This document shows, piece by piece, positions 1 to 7,742 of a stretch of 64,000 nt of DNA. The stretch comes from Streptomyces sp. A0642 (GTDB lineage Bacteria; Actinomycetota; Actinomycetes; Streptomycetales; Streptomycetaceae): the NCBI RefSeq assembly GCF_004795105.1, contig NZ_SSBL01000002.1, positions 558,001-622,000 of the forward strand, in the 5' to 3' direction. The position numbers were made by a program, and so were the translations under genes. Under the pieces are notes generated by a model. That model saw only the letters and a list, made by a program, of their open reading frames with translations. It was not told the DNA's origin and ran no database searches. Each line of letters begins with the position of its first letter. Positions within the stretch are counted from its first letter, which is position 1.

Positions 1-1017
1 CAGGTCCGTGAAGGAGAAGTGTTCTGCCCCGTCCACGGTCAGCCAGCGCTTCCAGCCGTGGAGGTGTCTCCACGCCTCGGACCAGTCGGTCGTGGGGGCC
101 CCGGGGCTGTGTGTGGATGCGGCGCCGATCATCAGGAAGGGGCGCCCGCCCAGACCTGTCCCGGCGGGGTGCACGAAGAAGTCGCCGTCCAGGTCGGCCC
201 CCGCCCGCACGCGACGGTCGGCGGCCATGGTCGCCGCCGCGGCCGCACCGCCGATGGAATGCCCGCCGATTCCGATGCGACTCGGATCGATCACCCGGGA
301 CAGCCCTCCGGCCCCTCGGCCGTGGGTCAACTCATCGATGACGAAGGACATGTCCTTGGCCCGTACGCGCACGACGGCGGCCTGTTCCTCCCGCGTGCCG
401 ACCTGTTCACAGGCCGCACAGGTCAGGATCCGGCCACCCGGAAAGGCAGTCCCGACGGATTCGTACGCGTGGTCCACCAAGGCGACGACGTAGCCGCGAC
501 TCGCGAGGTCCTCCGCGATCGAGGTGAGTGTCGCGCGCGGCATCGAGAAGCCCGGGGAGAGCAGCACCAGGGGGAAGCGCCCTGCCGCAGGGCGGGCGTC
601 CGTCCGCGCGTGGGTACGCGCCCCGGCAACCACCGCGCGGGGCACGACGCCGCCGAGTCCCCTCGCCTCCAGGAGGAGTTGAGCCTCCTCGTCCGTCATG
701 TAAGCCGCCGGTGGCCCGCTCGTGGTACGGGCCGGATAGGAGACGGTCACCATCAGCTCCCGGTGGCCGGATGCCGGCACCCACGGATCGGTGCGGCTGC
801 GGTCGACCAGGTGCAGGGTGCGGCGGCCGACGGAGTACGGGCCGGTGAGGGGCGGCAGTTCCAGCCCGCTGCTGTAGGCGGCTCGGGGTGCGATCCGCGC
901 GGGGCCGGCGGGGGCGGCCGAGGCGGTGCCCGAAAGGGGCACGGACAGGGCCAGGGTGAGCAGAACGGCGGCAGCCGCCCTGCGGGGATCGGGGTGTCCG
1001 GGGCGCCTTGGGGTCAT
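1..1017 (-). CDS. Secreted alpha/beta hydrolase (PAF-acetylhydrolase/dienelactone hydrolase-like), 3' end cut by window
   Basis: An open frame of 339 codons runs from the ATG at 1017 to the window edge, so the C-terminus is missing. The N-terminus has a basic start followed by an Ala/Leu-rich stretch ending near ASAAPAG, a Sec-type signal peptide. The nucleophile elbow reads GHSIGG (about residue 245), typical of alpha/beta hydrolases of the PAF-acetylhydrolase/chlorophyllase-like group, where Ser is the nucleophile. The segment FPLVLLSPGF upstream matches the strand and oxyanion region of this fold. An extracellular esterase or lipase acting on small esters is the likely role; the substrate cannot be read from sequence. 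Catalytic His and possibly Asp lie at or beyond the edge. Confidence 0.8.
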   Translation of the reverse strand, partial: MTPRRPGHPDPRRAAAAVLLTLALSVPLSGTASAAPAGPARIAPRAAYSSGLELPPLTGPYSVGRRTLHLVDRSRTDPWVPASGHRELMVTVSYPARTTSGPPAAYMTDEEAQLLLEARGLGGVVPRAVVAGARTHARTDARPAAGRFPLVLLSPGFSMPRATLTSIAEDLASRGYVVALVDHAYESVGTAFPGGRILTCAACEQVGTREEQAAVVRVRAKDMSFVIDELTHGRGAGGLSRVIDPSRIGIGGHSIGGAAAAATMAADRRVRAGADLDGDFFVHPAGTGLGGRPFLMIGAASTHSPGAPTTDWSEAWRHLHGWKRWLTVDGAEHFSFTDL

Positions 1018-1152
1018 GCAGTCGAATCTAGAATCCGGCTCCCCGCAACACATGCTCCCCCAGTACCAGTTGGGCGTACCTCTGTCGATGGATCCCGTCA
1101 GACCCAGGCATCGGACACATGGGGGCGAATGCACCGTGGGCGCGGCGACGGG

Positions 1153-1340
1153 TCATCCCGTCTGCGCCTTGATGTGGTGGACGACCTCGTTGAACTCCTT
1201 CGTCGGCGAGAAGTCGAGGTACTCGCAGTTCTCGAGCGCTTCCGGGGCATGACCGGGCGCCCAGGAGAACGTCTGCCCCGCCTCGTAGACGTCGTCGCCG
1301 CGCTTCGTCCGCGTCTTCAGGCGGCCCTTGACGCGGGCGG
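1153..1340 (-). pseudogene. Remnant of a cupin-domain protein (C-terminal part only)
   Basis: The last 50 or so codons before the stop at 1153 read like the C-terminal half of a small cupin (a DVYEAGQTFSWAPGHAPE stretch followed by an EYLDFSPTKEF strand), a pattern common in Streptomyces cupin or anti-sigma-like proteins. Upstream the frame continues only through low-complexity, hairpin-containing DNA and no cupin N-terminus is present, so the gene looks truncated at its 5' end. It may be a real but unusual short gene; no good start or ribosome-binding site was found. Confidence 0.4.
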
Positions 1341-1361
1341 GGCCGGTGCCACGACGAAACA

Positions 1362-1385
1362 GGGCCCGGTCTCTCGACCGGGCCC
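1362..1385 (-). terminator. Hairpin terminator downstream of the isomerase-like gene
   Basis: A perfect 9-bp stem (GGGCCCGGT / ACCGGGCCC) with a 6-nt loop. Read on the minus strand it is followed by TGTTTCG. It lies about 140 nt past the stop at 1522 and would end the catabolic operon transcribed leftward. Confidence 0.6.
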
Positions 1386-1521
1386 CACTCGCTTTCCCCC
1401 CTCGCCGGGCTTCCCATCCCCCCGGAAGCGTCCGACGGAAAAGATGACCCGGCAGGGTGGTCAAAGGTTGTACCCCTTGGCCATCTCTTTACCCGGAGGC
1501 CGTGGGCCGCCGCTCACCGGC

Positions 1522-2364
1522 TCAGCAGGCGTGCTCCACGTACCGGGCCGCGACCTCCGCCAGCACCTCGGCGCCGTCGCGTGCCCAGAGGGCCTCGTTG
1601 AAGATCTCGACCTCGATCGGACCGTCGAAACCGGTGGCCTCGACCGCCGTACGGAAGGCGCGGAAGTCCACGCTTCCGTCGCCGAGCTGGCCTCGGCCCA
1701 GGAGCACGCCCGCCGGGAGCGGGGTGATCCAGTCGGCCAGCTGGAACGAGTGGATGCGGCCTGCCGCGCCCGCCCTCGCGATCTGGGCGGGCGCCTGGTC
1801 GTCCCACCACAGGTGGTACGTGTCGACGACCACGCCCACCCGGTCGGCCGGGAAGCGTTCCGCGATGTCCAGGGCCTGCGAGAGGGTGGAGACCACGCAG
1901 CGGTCCGAGGCGAACATCGGGTGCAGCGGCTCGATGGCCAGGCGCACCCCTCGTTCGGCCGCGTACGGGAGGAGTTCGGCCAGGGCGTCCGCGACGCGTT
2001 CGCGCGCGCCGTGGAGGTCCTTGTCGCCTTCCGGGAGACCGCCCGAGACCAGGACCAGGGTGTCGGTGGACAGCCCGGCCGCCTCGTCGAGCGCCGCGCG
2101 GTTGTCGTCCAGGGCGCGGGCCCGCTCGGCCGGGTCGAGGGCGGTGAAGAAGCCGCCCCGGCAGAGGCTGGTGACGGACAGGCCGGAGTCGGACAGGAGC
2201 CGGGCCGTGGCCTCGACGCCGTACTCCTGGACCGGGGCGCGCCACAGGCCGACCTTGTCGATGCCCGCCTTCCCGCAGCCCTCGGCCAGCTCGGGCAGCG
2301 ACCACTGCTTGATGGTCTCCTGGTTGAGGGAGAGCCGGGAGAGATCGTTACGGGTACCGGTCAC
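1522..2364 (-). CDS. Sugar phosphate isomerase/epimerase family protein (xylose isomerase-like TIM barrel)
   Basis: The product has 280 residues, the usual length for AP-endonuclease-2/xylose-isomerase-like TIM-barrel proteins that isomerise or dehydrate sugars and sugar acids using a divalent metal. Visible landmarks are the early KVGLWRAPVQEYG strand, the LAIEPLHP strand with its metal-ligand Glu, VGVVVDTYHLWWD (Asp and His ligands) and IEVEIFNE near the C-terminus. The start is a GTG at 2364 that overlaps the stop of the DUF993 gene by four bases (GTGA), so the two are translationally coupled. It is the last gene of a leftward operon with the DUF993 protein and the oxidoreductase. The substrate is unknown. 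Confidence 0.88.
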   Translation of the reverse strand: MTGTRNDLSRLSLNQETIKQWSLPELAEGCGKAGIDKVGLWRAPVQEYGVEATARLLSDSGLSVTSLCRGGFFTALDPAERARALDDNRAALDEAAGLSTDTLVLVSGGLPEGDKDLHGARERVADALAELLPYAAERGVRLAIEPLHPMFASDRCVVSTLSQALDIAERFPADRVGVVVDTYHLWWDDQAPAQIARAGAAGRIHSFQLADWITPLPAGVLLGRGQLGDGSVDFRAFRTAVEATGFDGPIEVEIFNEALWARDGAEVLAEVAARYVEHAC

Positions 2365-3506
2365 CGGGAGCCTCCGTGCACCGTGAGCAGGGCGCGCATC
2401 CGGGACTCGGCGAGCTCCGGGTCGGGGAACAGGCCGAGGCGGTCGGCCAGTTCGTACGCCTTCGCCAGGTGCGGCAGGGAGCGGGCCGACTGGAGCCCGC
2501 CCACCATCGTGAAGTGCTCCTGGTGGCCGGCCAGCCAGGCGAGGAAGACCACGCCCGTCTTGTAGTAGCGGGTCGGCGCCCGGAAGAGGTGGCGGGACAA
2601 CTCGACCGTGGGGTCGAGGAGTTCGCGGAAGCCCTTCGTGTCGCCCGTGTCCAGGACCCGTACGGCGTGCGCGGCCAGCGGGCCCAGTGGGTCGAAGATG
2701 CCGAGCAGGGCGTGACTGAAGCCGCGGTCGTCGCCGGCGATCAGCTCGGGGTAGTTGAAGTCGTCCCCGGTGTAGCAGCGCACCCCGCTCGGGAGACGGC
2801 GGCGGACATCGATCTCGCGCTCCGCGTCCAGGAGGGAGATCTTGATGCCGTCGACCTTGTCGGGGTGCTCCGCGATGACCTGGAGGAAGGTCTCGGTGGC
2901 CTGGTCGAGGTCGGCGGAGCCCCAGTAGCCGTCCAGAGCCGGGTCGAACATCGGGCCGAGCCAGTGCAGCACGACCGGTTCGGTGGCCTGGCGCAGGAGA
3001 TGGGCGTACGTCTCCAGGTAGTCCTGCGGGCTCTTCGCCGCCGCGGCGAGCGCGCGGGAGGCCATCAGGATGGCCTGGGCCCCGCTCTCCTCGACGAGGG
3101 CCAGCTGCTCCTCGTACGCGGAACGCACCTCGGCGAGCGTGGCCGGGCCGGCGGGGAGCTGGTCCGTGCCGACGCCGCAGGCGATGCGGCCGCCGGCCGA
3201 CTTGGCCTCGGCAGCCGAGCGGCGGATCAGCTCCGCGGCGCCGGCCCAGTCCAGGCCCATGCCGCGCTGGGCGGTGTCCATCGCCTCGGCGACGCCCAGG
3301 CCGTGCGACCAGAGGTGGCGGCGGAAGGCGAGGGTGGCGTCCCAGTCGACGACGGCCGGCGAGTCGGGGCTGACGTCGGCGTACGGGTCGGCGACGACAT
3401 GGGCGGCGGAGAAGACCGTACGTGAGGTCAGGGGTGCGCCGCCGGGGGCGAGGCCGAGCGGGGTGGCGCGGGGCTCGTACGGGCCGTGCGGGAGGTGGAT
3501 CGTCAT
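2361..3506 (-). CDS. DUF993 family protein (dihydrodipicolinate synthase-like aldolase)
   Basis: A 381-residue protein that resembles the DUF993 group related to DHDPS/N-acetylneuraminate lyase TIM barrels. The segment KVDGIKISLLDAE carries a Lys in the position expected for a Schiff-base Lys (inference). It probably cleaves or dehydrates a keto-sugar acid made by the adjacent oxidoreductase, but the reaction is not established. The ATG at 3506 follows a GGAG about 14 bases upstream. Its stop overlaps the start of the isomerase gene by four bases. An imperfect 41-bp tandem repeat separates it from the oxidoreductase gene upstream. Confidence 0.8.
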   Translation of the reverse strand: MTIHLPHGPYEPRATPLGLAPGGAPLTSRTVFSAAHVVADPYADVSPDSPAVVDWDATLAFRRHLWSHGLGVAEAMDTAQRGMGLDWAGAAELIRRSAAEAKSAGGRIACGVGTDQLPAGPATLAEVRSAYEEQLALVEESGAQAILMASRALAAAAKSPQDYLETYAHLLRQATEPVVLHWLGPMFDPALDGYWGSADLDQATETFLQVIAEHPDKVDGIKISLLDAEREIDVRRRLPSGVRCYTGDDFNYPELIAGDDRGFSHALLGIFDPLGPLAAHAVRVLDTGDTKGFRELLDPTVELSRHLFRAPTRYYKTGVVFLAWLAGHQEHFTMVGGLQSARSLPHLAKAYELADRLGLFPDPELAESRMRALLTVHGGSR

Positions 3507-3507
3507 G

Positions 3508-3602
3508 GGGTCAGCTCCGGTGCTCCCTGGGGGAGATAGGCGGTCACAGGGCGGGTTCCGGTTCTCCCCGCGGAAGGCGGGCGGTCACAGGGTCAGCTCC
3601 GG
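3508..3602 (+). repeat. Degenerate 41-bp tandem duplication between oxidoreductase and DUF993 genes
   Basis: GGGTCAGCTCCGG occurs at 3508-3520 and again 82 bp on at 3590-3602; GGCGGTCACAGGG occurs at 3539-3551 and 41 bp on at 3580-3592. The spacing suggests successive 41-bp duplications that copied the last codons and stop of the oxidoreductase gene into the intergenic spacer. Confidence 0.6.
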
Positions 3603-4736
3603 GACGTCGTAACGGCGGCCCTCAGCGGAGGACTTGAGGCCGAGCTCGGCGAGCTGCACGCCGCGGGCGCCGGCCATCAGGTCCCAGGTGTAGGGCTCGT
3701 CGAGGACGATGTGGCGGAGGAACAGCTCCCACTGGGCCTTGAAGCCGTTGTCGAAGACCGCGTTGTCCGGGACTTCCTGCCACTGGTCGCGGAAGGACTC
3801 GGTGACCGGGAGGTCGGGGTTCCACACCGGCTTGGGCGTGGCGGAGCGGTGCTGGACGCGGCAGTTGCGCAGGCCGGCGACGGCGGAGCCGTGCGTGCCG
3901 TCCACCTGGAACTCGACGAGTTCGTCGCGGTTGACGCGCACCGTCCAGGAGGAGTTGATCTGGGCGACCGCGCCGCCCTCCAGCTGGAAGATGCCGTACG
4001 CGGCGTCGTCCGCGGTCGCGGCGTACGGCTTGCCGTGTTCGTCCCAGCGCTCGGGGATGTGCGTCTGGACGTGCGCCTGGACGGTGGTGACCCGGCCGAA
4101 CAGCTCGTGCAGCACGTACTCCCAGTGCGGGAACATGTCGACGACGATGCCGCCGCCGTCCTCGGCGCGGTAGTTCCAGGAGGGGCGCTGGGCCTCCTGC
4201 CAGTCGCCCTCGAAGACCCAGTAGCCGAACTCGCCGCGCACGGAGAGGATCTCGCCGAAGAAGCCGCCGTCGATGAGGCGCTTCAGCTTCAGCAGGCCCG
4301 GCAGGAAGATCTTGTCCTGGACGACGCCGTGCTTGATGCCGGCGTCCCGGGCGAGGCGGGCGAGGTCGAGGGCGCCCGCGACGTCGGTGGCGGTGGGCTT
4401 CTCGGTGTAGATGTGCTTGCCGGCCGCGATGGCCTTCTTGATCGCCTCGACACGGGCCGAGGTGACCTGCGCGTCGAAGTAGATGTCGATGGTGTCGTCG
4501 GCGAGGACCGCGTCGAGGTCGGTCGACCACTCGGTCAGGCCGTGCTGCTCGGCGAGCGCCTCCAGCGCGTGGGCGCGGCGGCCGACGAGGACCGGCTCGG
4601 GCCAGAGCACGTCGCCGTTACCGAGATCGAGGCCGCCCTGCTCCCGGATCGCGAGGACCGAGCGCACCAGGTGCTGCCGGTATCCCATGCGACCCGTGAC
4701 GCCGTTCATGGCGATGCGCACTGTCCTGCGTGTCAC
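3585..4736 (-). CDS. Gfo/Idh/MocA family NAD(P)-dependent oxidoreductase
   Basis: The product has 383 residues starting at the GTG at 4736, chosen because GGAGGAA sits 6-7 bases upstream and the protein then opens with the Rossmann strand VRIAMNGVTGRMGYRQH. Further family landmarks are the YTEKPTA motif (about residue 110) with the conserved Lys-Pro, and a C-terminal substrate domain. Members oxidise or epimerise sugars, inositols or sugar acids with NAD(P). It is the first gene of a leftward operon with the DUF993 protein and a xylose-isomerase-like protein, and lies divergent from a LacI-type gene, so it is probably sugar- or polyol-induced. The exact substrate is unknown. Confidence 0.9.
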   Translation of the reverse strand: MTRRTVRIAMNGVTGRMGYRQHLVRSVLAIREQGGLDLGNGDVLWPEPVLVGRRAHALEALAEQHGLTEWSTDLDAVLADDTIDIYFDAQVTSARVEAIKKAIAAGKHIYTEKPTATDVAGALDLARLARDAGIKHGVVQDKIFLPGLLKLKRLIDGGFFGEILSVRGEFGYWVFEGDWQEAQRPSWNYRAEDGGGIVVDMFPHWEYVLHELFGRVTTVQAHVQTHIPERWDEHGKPYAATADDAAYGIFQLEGGAVAQINSSWTVRVNRDELVEFQVDGTHGSAVAGLRNCRVQHRSATPKPVWNPDLPVTESFRDQWQEVPDNAVFDNGFKAQWELFLRHIVLDEPYTWDLMAGARGVQLAELGLKSSAEGRRYDVPELTL

Positions 4737-4761
4737 GAAAGTTCCTCCATACAGCCGTAGC

Positions 4762-4769
4762 AAGCGCTT
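4762..4769. promoter_or_regulatory. Candidate LacI-family operator (AAGCGCTT core)
   Basis: The 8-bp palindrome AAGCGCTT lies 26 bp upstream of the oxidoreductase start and in the divergent gap before the lacI-type gene. A central CG step flanked by AAG/CTT is typical of LacI-family operators, so autoregulation plus control of the catabolic operon is inferred. Confidence 0.5.
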
Positions 4770-4901
4770 TCTATGCGGTATGACGCTAGCCTGCCGACAG
4801 CGGCCTGGACAAGAGGGGGCGCGCTGATTGGTCTGAGCCGGTCCCGGTGCCCTCCGGGTCCGGTGCCGGTCCCTCCCCCTCATCACTCTCGGAGGAATGC
4901 G

Positions 4902-5966
4902 ATGACAGTCACCCTGGCGGACGTGGCGGCTCGCGCCCGGGTGTCCCCGGCCACCGTCTCCCGTGTGCTGAACGGCAACTACCCGGTGGCGGCGTCCACT
5001 CGGGAGCGGGTCCTGCGGGCGGTGGACGATCTGGACTACGTGCTCAACGGGCCGGCGAGCTCCCTCGCGGCGGCCACGTCCGACCTGATCGGGATCCTCG
5101 TCAACGACATCGCCGACCCGTTCTTCGGGATCATGGCGGGCGCGGCGCAGACGGAGATCGGCGGCCCGGGCGACGGTTCGGGCCGGGCGGGCGGCGAGAA
5201 GCTCGCGATCGTCTGCAACACCGGCGGTACCCCGGAACGCGAGCTCACCTACCTCACCCTGCTCCAGCGCCAGCGCGCCGCCGCGGTCGTCCTCACCGGC
5301 GGTGCGATCGAGGACCCGGCCCACCAGGCCGCCATGTCCGCGAAGCTGGCGAAGCTCGCGGACGCGGGGACCCGGGTGGTGCTGTGCGGGCGGCCCCCGC
5401 TGCCCGACAACGCCTCCGTGCTGGCCGCGCTGGCCTTCGACAACCGCGGTGGCGGCCGGCGCCTCACCGAGCACCTGCTCTCGCTGGGCCACCGCACCAT
5501 CGGCTATGTCGCGGGCCCGGTCGAGCGGACCACGACCCGCCACAGGCTGGAGGGGCACCGCGACGCGATGAAGGCCGGAGGGCTCGTGGGCGACGAGGAG
5601 CGGCTGACCGTGCACGGCTCCTACGACCGGCGCTCCGGCTACGACGCCACGGTCGAACTCCTGCGCCGCGAACCGGAGATCACCGCCGTCGTGGCGGCGA
5701 ACGACACGGTGGCCCTGGGCGCCGCGGCGGCGATCCGCGACCGCGGGCTGCGCATCCCCGAGGACATCTCGGTGGCGGGCTTCGACGACCTGCCGTTCTC
5801 GGTGGACGTGGTCCCGGCCCTGACGACCGTACGGCTGCCGCTCTTCGAGGCGGGCGCCCGGGCGGGCCGGCTGGCGACGGGCAAGGAGGCCCCGCCGCCC
5901 GGCGGCATCGCGACGATCGCGGCGGAGCTGATGGTGCGGGGCTCCACGGCCGCGCCCCGGGAGTGA
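4902..5966 (+). CDS. LacI family transcriptional regulator
   Basis: The product has 354 residues. The start at 4902 follows GGAGGA at 4891-4896; the nearer ATG at 4897 is in a closed frame. The N-terminal HTH reads VTLADVAARARVSPATVSRV, a canonical LacI DNA-binding helix pair with hinge, followed by a periplasmic-binding-protein-like effector domain (ILVNDIADPFFG, then a VAGFDDLPFS motif near the end). It is divergent from the oxidoreductase operon and upstream of a second isomerase-like gene on its own strand, so it most likely represses both. The effector is presumably a sugar. Confidence 0.93.
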   Translation: MTVTLADVAARARVSPATVSRVLNGNYPVAASTRERVLRAVDDLDYVLNGPASSLAAATSDLIGILVNDIADPFFGIMAGAAQTEIGGPGDGSGRAGGEKLAIVCNTGGTPERELTYLTLLQRQRAAAVVLTGGAIEDPAHQAAMSAKLAKLADAGTRVVLCGRPPLPDNASVLAALAFDNRGGGRRLTEHLLSLGHRTIGYVAGPVERTTTRHRLEGHRDAMKAGGLVGDEERLTVHGSYDRRSGYDATVELLRREPEITAVVAANDTVALGAAAAIRDRGLRIPEDISVAGFDDLPFSVDVVPALTTVRLPLFEAGARAGRLATGKEAPPPGGIATIAAELMVRGSTAAPRE

Positions 5967-6103
5967 GCCCGGCCGCGCGGACCGGCGTCACGAGATTCCC
6001 TCCCGGAAGCCCGGGTACGAGGGACGAGTGCCCAGAGCCGACGACGTACCCACAGCCCGGTGCGTACGGTGCTGGGGCACGTACCGACGGAAGGGACACG
6101 CAC

Positions 6104-6892
6104 GTGAAGCTCGCTTTCTCCACCCTCGGGGTTCCGGGGCTGCCGATGACCGAGGTCGTCCGGCTGGCCGCCGAGCACGGCTACCAGGGGGTGGAACTGC
6201 GCGCCCACCCCGAGGAGCCGGTGCACCCGGGACTGTCGAAGCACGAACGGGGTGCGGTGGCCGATGAGTTCAAGCGGGGCGGGGTCGAGATCCTCACCGT
6301 GGCCGGTTATGTGCGGGCGGCCGCCGAGGGGGACGACCAGCCGGTGCTGGACGAGCTCGCCGGGTTGATCGAACTGGCCGGGGACCTGGGCGCGCCCCAC
6401 GTCCGGGTGTTCCCCGGGGGCGGCGACCAGGACCCCGCCACCGCGGACGCGACCGCCGCGCGCCGCCTGGCAGCCGCCGCTCCGTACGCCGCCGACCTGG
6501 GCGTACGCGTCCTGCTGGAGACCCACGACTCGCACCGCGCGGGGGCCGACGCGGCCCGGATCGTCGGCACGGTGGGGCACGGGAGCATCGGCGCGCTGTG
6601 GGACGTCATGCACACATGGCTGGCGGGTGAGGAGCCGGTGGCGAGCCATGCCGTGCTGGCCCCGCACCTGGGATACGTACAGGTGAAGGACATCGCCTCG
6701 GCCGAGGACACCACTCCGGTGGCGCTGGGCGCGGGGGTGCTGCCGCTGCGGGCGTGCCTGGACACGCTGGACCCGGAGACCTGGGTCTGCTGGGAGTACG
6801 AGAAGCGGTGGTATCCGCAGGCCGCGGACCTGCCGGGGATGCTCGCCGCCGGGCGCGAACATCTGCTGCGGCTGGGCGCGCCGAAGGGCTAA
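6104..6892 (+). CDS. Sugar phosphate isomerase/epimerase family protein
   Basis: A 262-residue TIM-barrel protein of the AP-endonuclease-2/xylose isomerase-like family. The start is the GTG at 6104 behind AAGGGA; the protein opens VKLAFSTLGVPGLP, typical of the family. Metal-ligand strands are visible at VRVLLETHDSH and GALWDVMHTW, and YVQVKDI precedes the C-terminal WVCWEYEKRW. It lies 137 bp downstream of the LacI gene in the same direction and is a paralogue of the isomerase-like gene at 1522-2364, so it probably acts in the same pathway. Its stop codon TAA is the first part of an AAGGGCTGTCCCG repeat end. Confidence 0.88.
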   Translation: MKLAFSTLGVPGLPMTEVVRLAAEHGYQGVELRAHPEEPVHPGLSKHERGAVADEFKRGGVEILTVAGYVRAAAEGDDQPVLDELAGLIELAGDLGAPHVRVFPGGGDQDPATADATAARRLAAAAPYAADLGVRVLLETHDSHRAGADAARIVGTVGHGSIGALWDVMHTWLAGEEPVASHAVLAPHLGYVQVKDIASAEDTTPVALGAGVLPLRACLDTLDPETWVCWEYEKRWYPQAADLPGMLAAGREHLLRLGAPKG

Positions 6893-6903
6893 GGGCTGTC
6901 CCG
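6891..6903. repeat. Isolated AAGGGCTGTCCCG repeat half-site overlapping a stop codon
   Basis: The 13-mer is identical to the outermost bases of the inverted-repeat element at 48503-48666. It begins inside the TAA stop of the upstream gene. No matching inverted copy was found downstream, so it looks like a single end or a decayed element. Confidence 0.45.
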
Positions 6904-6982
6904 GCCGGAGCCGGCGTCCGGACCGGCTGGTACCCAGTGAGTCAGCGCCTGATGCGGACGCTGCCGGCGGGGGCAGCGCCGC

Positions 6983-7423
6983 TCACGTGGGGGGAGAGAG
7001 CTGCGCCCGCACCCACGCGGGATCGGGGTTGACGTGCGGCCGGCCCGCGACCACGACGGTCGGCACGGTCTCGTCACCGCCGTTGGCCGCCCGCACCGCC
7101 GCTGCCCCGGCCGGGTCGCGCCAGATGTCGACCCAGTGCAGCTGGTGGGCGCTGCGGCCCAACCGGAGCCGCATCCGCAGGCAGTACTTGCAGCCGGACC
7201 TCCAGTAGACGATCGGCCGGCCGTCGGCCGCGCTACGGCGCTGCGCCTCCGCCGCGCCGATCGGCCGGGGGAACGCCAGCGGCGAGTACAGCCCCGCGAG
7301 CAGGACGAACGTGAGCAGGAGCAGGGGAACGGCGGTGCCGGGGAACCCCCTGACCGCCCACGCGGTCGCGAGAAGCGAGCCGCAGACCAGGAACAGCATC
7401 GGCAGGATCCATGCGCGCGTCAT
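6983..7423 (-). CDS. Membrane-anchored glutaredoxin/mycoredoxin-like protein
   Basis: The product has 146 residues from the ATG at 7423. Two hydrophobic segments (about residues 5-22 and 28-45) precede a cytoplasmic thioredoxin-fold domain. The redox motif is C-K-Y-C (YWRSGCKYCLRMR), with the conserved TVPTVVV cis-Pro region and the VNPDPAWVRAQL tail typical of actinobacterial mycoredoxin-like proteins. It probably reduces mixed disulfides with mycothiol at the membrane. A longer start at 7447 would add only eight residues. It stands alone. Confidence 0.82.
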   Translation of the reverse strand: MTRAWILPMLFLVCGSLLATAWAVRGFPGTAVPLLLLTFVLLAGLYSPLAFPRPIGAAEAQRRSAADGRPIVYWRSGCKYCLRMRLRLGRSAHQLHWVDIWRDPAGAAAVRAANGGDETVPTVVVAGRPHVNPDPAWVRAQLSPPT

Positions 7424-7440
7424 GGTGACGCAGGCTATCG

Positions 7441-7740
7441 GTGGCACGTGAGAGGGAGGCGTGCGCCGGTGTCCATTTCCAGCTGGTGAGGAGCAGGGTC
7501 GCCGGCCACGGTGCTCGGCCGCTCCCGCTTCCTGGTGAAGCTGCCGGTGTCTCCCTCGGTGAGGATGCCGAGCCCGACCAGGCGTTTCGGCTCGGTGCGG
7601 GCGCCTTCGACGTGCTTAGGCAGCACTGCGTGGCCGAGGGCTTCCCGGGCCCGCAGCGGCCCGATCGCCCCGTCGAAGACGGCGAGGATGCGCGGGTGGT
7701 CCGGACGCTCGGGAAGTTCCGGCGGGGATGCGAACCGCCC
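7441..7740 (-). pseudogene. Decayed winged-helix-like protein fragment
   Basis: A minus-strand frame ending at 7435-7437 contains the protein-like stretch ILAVFDGAIGPLRAREAL, followed by a KRLVGLGILTEGDTGSF segment. This resembles the C-terminal winged-helix part of Streptomyces hypothetical or transposase-associated proteins (from memory). No start codon or N-terminal domain precedes it and the tail is atypical, so it is taken as a remnant. The region is otherwise without a gene. Confidence 0.35.
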
Positions 7741-7742
7741 TC

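Noticed and set aside
19..2565. 848-codon plus-strand open frame
   Set aside because: Mirror of the minus-strand genes and intergenic DNA in GC-rich sequence; no domain, no ribosome-binding site and Arg/Gly-rich composition.
4897..4899. ATG closer to the GGAGGA of the LacI gene
   Set aside because: It is followed immediately by a TGA in frame; the ATG at 4902 is used.
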